Below are positions 6,766 to 9,030 of a DNA stretch of 9,030 bases, piece by piece; position 1 is the stretch's first letter, and every line of letters starts with the position of its first letter. This DNA is from Chitinophaga pinensis (GTDB lineage: Bacteria; Bacteroidota; Bacteroidia; Chitinophagales; Chitinophagaceae): contig CALPKD020000029.1 of NCBI GenBank assembly GCA_943324055.2, positions 1 to 9,030 of the forward strand. Reading direction: 5' to 3'. Position numbers and translations under genes: made by a program. The notes under the pieces are model-generated. The model saw nothing but the letters and a program-made list of their open reading frames with translations. It had not been told where the DNA came from and ran no database searches.

Positions 6766-6932
6766 AAAAACTAATTTAGTGTAATTTAATACAATTAAAT
6801 TACAGTTGTTCTAAAAGCTTGTAAACGTTGAGGTTTATGGCGTCAAGGGTTAGACAGAATAAATCGAATAAATCTTATTCTTGCATTAGCACTTGTCAAA
6901 CAACAAAGATGCCTATAGTACTTAATGATTAG
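6766..6932. other. Intergenic region upstream of the mini membrane operon
   Basis: This 167-base, very AT-rich gap separates the His-rich membrane protein gene from the 58-codon gene. It holds the 11-base inverted repeat at 6780-6804 and a weak AT-only hairpin at 6866-6880 (GAATAA, ATC, TTATTC). No clear -7 element or strong terminator was found, and no convincing coding sequence on either strand. Confidence 0.5.
6780..6804. promoter_or_regulatory. Perfect 11-base inverted repeat, candidate operator
   Basis: The arm TGTAATTTAAT (6780-6790), the spacer ACA and the arm ATTAAATTACA (6794-6804) form an exact inverted repeat. It lies 14 bases upstream of the ATG of the 58-codon membrane protein, where a repressor could block the promoter or early transcript. 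The length and symmetry fit a dimeric transcription factor site. An RNA hairpin in the 5' leader is an alternative but would be all but one A-U per strand. The regulator is not identified and no regulator gene is in the window. Confidence 0.45.
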
Positions 6933-7661
6933 CTACTCGTTTTTTGAATTAATTAGTTCAATTGCTCTTTTGCCATATACATTCAATGAATCAATATCGC
7001 CACCAAAGCCTTTGTATATATTTCTCATATTTGAGACTAAGTATTTTACCTTGTTCATTGCAGCTTTGTTTGGAGCCAGAACGCCAATTTTGTTTGGGAT
7101 TTTATCAAATCTAACTTCGCAAACTCGGTCATAATATTCATGCTCCGTTACAAATTCCATTTGATCTTTTAGTTTTATTCTATATTGAGTTGCCTCTTCC
7201 TCAATTGCTTTAAAATCAAGTAAAAAGAAATTATATTTTGACATGCAGTAAGCAAGTTCTGTGTTTTCGATATCTCTAAAATACCCTTTAGAGTCTGCAT
7301 CATTTCTACTTCGGTCATTCGGATTAAAATTCCAATAGCCTAAATGATTGCCTAAAAGCCAATAGTAGGTTCTTGTATTAATTGTTTTAGGATCTTGATT
7401 GGTCATTACAAAAAAACTATCAATAGTATTTGACTTTAATTGAACGTCGGCTTTATGAAACTCTAGTTGCTTTAAATCCCTTTGAAGATCCAATGAAACA
7501 ATTTTCATTAGCTCTTCTTTTTTTGTATTCTCGGAAATATGCTCTCTAATATTTTCAGCAAAAAAGCCAAGTGTTACAGCAGTAAAAAGCATTACAAACT
7601 CAATAATGTATTCAGACCATTTCTTTTTATGCGTCGGGTGATGTGGGTGATGTACTTCCAT
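6933..7661 (-). CDS. Single-pass membrane protein with His-rich N-terminus, function unknown
   Basis: This is a 242-residue protein. The N-terminus MEVHHPHHPTHKKKW carries five histidines in the first 11 residues, followed by one membrane helix at about 17-35 (FVMLFTAVTLGFFAEN). A charged, probably helical segment follows (about 37-85, including ISENTKKEELMKIVSLDLQRDL), then a soluble domain of about 155 residues rich in aromatic and charged residues. Proteins starting with a short His-rich tail, one helix ending GFFAENIREH, and a variable soluble domain recur in Bacteroidota as hypothetical proteins; I know of no assigned function. By the charge rule the KKK before the helix would keep the His-rich tail cytosolic and put the large domain in the periplasm. 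The start codon is 15 bases after the peptidase stop, so both genes are likely in one operon. Confidence 0.75.
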   Translation of the reverse strand: MEVHHPHHPTHKKKWSEYIIEFVMLFTAVTLGFFAENIREHISENTKKEELMKIVSLDLQRDLKQLEFHKADVQLKSNTIDSFFVMTNQDPKTINTRTYYWLLGNHLGYWNFNPNDRSRNDADSKGYFRDIENTELAYCMSKYNFFLLDFKAIEEEATQYRIKLKDQMEFVTEHEYYDRVCEVRFDKIPNKIGVLAPNKAAMNKVKYLVSNMRNIYKGFGGDIDSLNVYGKRAIELINSKNE

Positions 7662-7676
7662 GTTATTTATTATTAT

Positions 7677-9030
7677 TTATCGCTCCAATTTAAAATTTGT
7701 ATCCTTAGCTGGTCTAGTTGGTGCATTGGCTACTTTATAACCAGTACGGTACATCCAGTCGGCCATCTTTTTCAACTTAGGGTAATTGATATTTTCTGCA
7801 TTGTCCAATGGAGTGTGATAATCTTCATGCAATAAGGAAGTATACATAATAGCTGGTATACCTAATCGAGCATAAGGTAAGTGATCACTTCTAAAATACC
7901 AACCTTCTACATGTGTTACTTTATCATAAGTCGTGTCAAGCTTAAATTTAGGTCCTTCATTGTTGGCATCTAAAACCATTTTCACCAGATCTGCCGAATT
8001 GCGATGCGGAGCCTGTACGCCCAAAACTGCTGCGCTATCAATATTGTTTCTGCCAATCATATCTCCATTTAATACTGCAACGATACTATTAATAGGTACC
8101 GTTGGATGAGATGAATAATACCTAGACCCTAATAGGCCTCTTTCCTCTGCACCTTGAATCACAAATAGGATGGATCGTTTTGCAGGATATTTTATAAACG
8201 CCCTTGCATTCGCTAACATAGCTACATCCACACTTCCATTATCGTCTGCTCCGTAATAGGTTGAATCGTTATTGATCGCATTACGAATACCATGCGCGTC
8301 CTGATGTCCACTATATAATAAGTATTCAGATTTTAATGTAGGATCCGTTCCTTCAATTTTCCCAACAATATTTACCGAAGGATAAGGATATTTTTCAACC
8401 ATTATATTAGCCTCTAAATTGGCAGTGCCATTCGCTAGTGTATTTTTTTCACTGTTGTGTAACCACAAAACAGGGACTTTAGTATTTACTTGTGCATTAG
8501 GCCCGCCTTCTATATCATAAGTCCCTCTCTTAAAATTTTCATTCGCGTCCTCCCATGCTTTTTCAGCAATATCATCCGCTATAATAACAATAGCAATCGC
8601 CCCTCTTCTTATTAATGGCATTGCATATTTAGTTAACACACTGCGATTATATCTCCAAGTAGGCAAGGAAACATTTAAGTTAATCCCAACCGATGATGCC
8701 TCAAATGCAACTACTTTATTTTTTACATCTATTTTGTTGGTATCAATATTTACAGCGTTACCAAGGTATACAATGGGTGCATTGATGTTCAAATTTGCCA
8801 TTTGAGCAACACTCGCATCCTTCCATAATTTAAATTCTTTGTTTTGTATACGAATAAATGAGTTGTCAGATATGGTATTACGCCACATAGTAAAAAACTG
8901 TAAGTATGTGCCATCATCTCCAGCAGGCAATAAGCCAATGGATCTGTACTTTTCGGCTAGCCACATCGATGCTTTAAGCTCATCTATCGTTCCAGCTGAC
9001 CTGCCTTTAAAATGCGCATCTGCAAATGCA
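7677..9030 (-). CDS. M28 family zinc metallopeptidase with PA-like domain (start beyond window edge)
   Basis: The reading frame is open to the right edge: 21 further codons before the Met at 8966 (including HFKGRSAGTIDELKAS) continue the conserved N-terminal region, so the true start, probably with a signal peptide, lies outside. Numbered from that Met, a PA-like insert spans about 60-205 (KIDVKNKVVAFEAS, RRGAIAIVII). The M28 catalytic domain then shows all expected dinuclear-zinc and catalytic residues: GHQD (His221), GADDNGS (Asp241), GAEERG (Glu274 base, Glu275 ligand), NGDMIG (Asp302) and YHTPLDNAENI (His384). RSDHLPYARLGIPAIMY precedes the last ligand, as usual. Members are exported aminopeptidases or carboxypeptidases acting on short peptides. 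Which one this is cannot be told from sequence alone. It is followed after 15 bases by the His-rich membrane protein gene. Confidence 0.92.
   Translation of the reverse strand, partial: AFADAHFKGRSAGTIDELKASMWLAEKYRSIGLLPAGDDGTYLQFFTMWRNTISDNSFIRIQNKEFKLWKDASVAQMANLNINAPIVYLGNAVNIDTNKIDVKNKVVAFEASSVGINLNVSLPTWRYNRSVLTKYAMPLIRRGAIAIVIIADDIAEKAWEDANENFKRGTYDIEGGPNAQVNTKVPVLWLHNSEKNTLANGTANLEANIMVEKYPYPSVNIVGKIEGTDPTLKSEYLLYSGHQDAHGIRNAINNDSTYYGADDNGSVDVAMLANARAFIKYPAKRSILFVIQGAEERGLLGSRYYSSHPTVPINSIVAVLNGDMIGRNNIDSAAVLGVQAPHRNSADLVKMVLDANNEGPKFKLDTTYDKVTHVEGWYFRSDHLPYARLGIPAIMYTSLLHEDYHTPLDNAENINYPKLKKMADWMYRTGYKVANAPTRPAKDTNFKLER

Noticed and set aside
6766..6794. TTG, 18 bases, TAGTTTTT as a promoter for the 58-codon gene (minus strand)
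   Set aside because: The -7 match lacks the final G and would place the transcription start inside the coding region.
6925..7134. Plus-strand ORF of 69 codons
   Set aside because: It is antisense to the C-terminal part of the His-rich membrane protein.
7539..7835. Plus-strand ORF of 98 codons
   Set aside because: It is antisense across the junction of two minus-strand genes with clear conserved features, so it is not plausible as a separate gene.
8964..8966. Met codon at 8966 as the start of the M28 peptidase
   Set aside because: The frame stays open to the window edge and the 21 codons before it look like conserved peptidase sequence, so the gene is cut by the edge and starts beyond it.

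Overview
The window is AT-rich and shows the marks of a Bacteroidota genome, most likely in or near Chitinophagaceae (an inference from protein style, not a search). The marks are 'AFAQ'-type signal peptide ends, a TonB-dependent receptor with a carboxypeptidase-regulatory-like domain, a GH97-type glycosidase, starts with no evident Shine-Dalgarno sequence, and a Bacteroidota-type promoter (TTG, 21 bases, TAnnTTTG) upstream of a small gene. No rRNA, tRNA, CRISPR array, transposase or phage gene was seen.

Layout. The left edge (1-212, minus) is the signal peptide and first residues of a GH97 alpha-glycosidase, divergent from a secreted alpha/beta hydrolase (371-1216, plus). Next comes a probable metal-handling unit on the plus strand: a small Cys-rich protein of the HYC_CC_PP type (1281-1664), then a TonB-dependent receptor with an N-terminal heavy-metal-associated (HMA) domain (1721-4273). 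A SOUL-family protein (4346-4939), a flavin-reductase-like FMN-binding protein (5089-5703) and a DUF2071 protein (5766-6479) follow on the same strand with gaps of 62-149 bases.

The right third is on the minus strand and converges on the plus-strand block at about 6485. Reading leftward from the right edge, it holds an M28-type metallopeptidase with a PA-like domain (start outside the window) and, 15 bases downstream, a single-pass membrane protein with a His-rich N-terminus. Beyond a 167-base gap lie two very small membrane-protein genes (58 and 31 codons) separated by one base. These two fill what would otherwise look like a 450-base empty stretch. A perfect 11-base inverted repeat lies just upstream of the pair.

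How the genes fit together. The clearest functional unit is HYC_CC_PP plus HMA-receptor, which looks like an envelope system for a soft metal, probably copper; the substrate is inferred. The peptidase and His-rich protein form a second likely operon, and the two small membrane proteins a third. The remaining genes are ordinary chromosomal neighbours with no evident shared pathway. I do not see a clearly new defence or mobile system. The best candidates for something under-described are the HYC_CC_PP/HMA-receptor pair, the two mini membrane proteins with their palindrome, and a SOUL protein with no histidine or cysteine.
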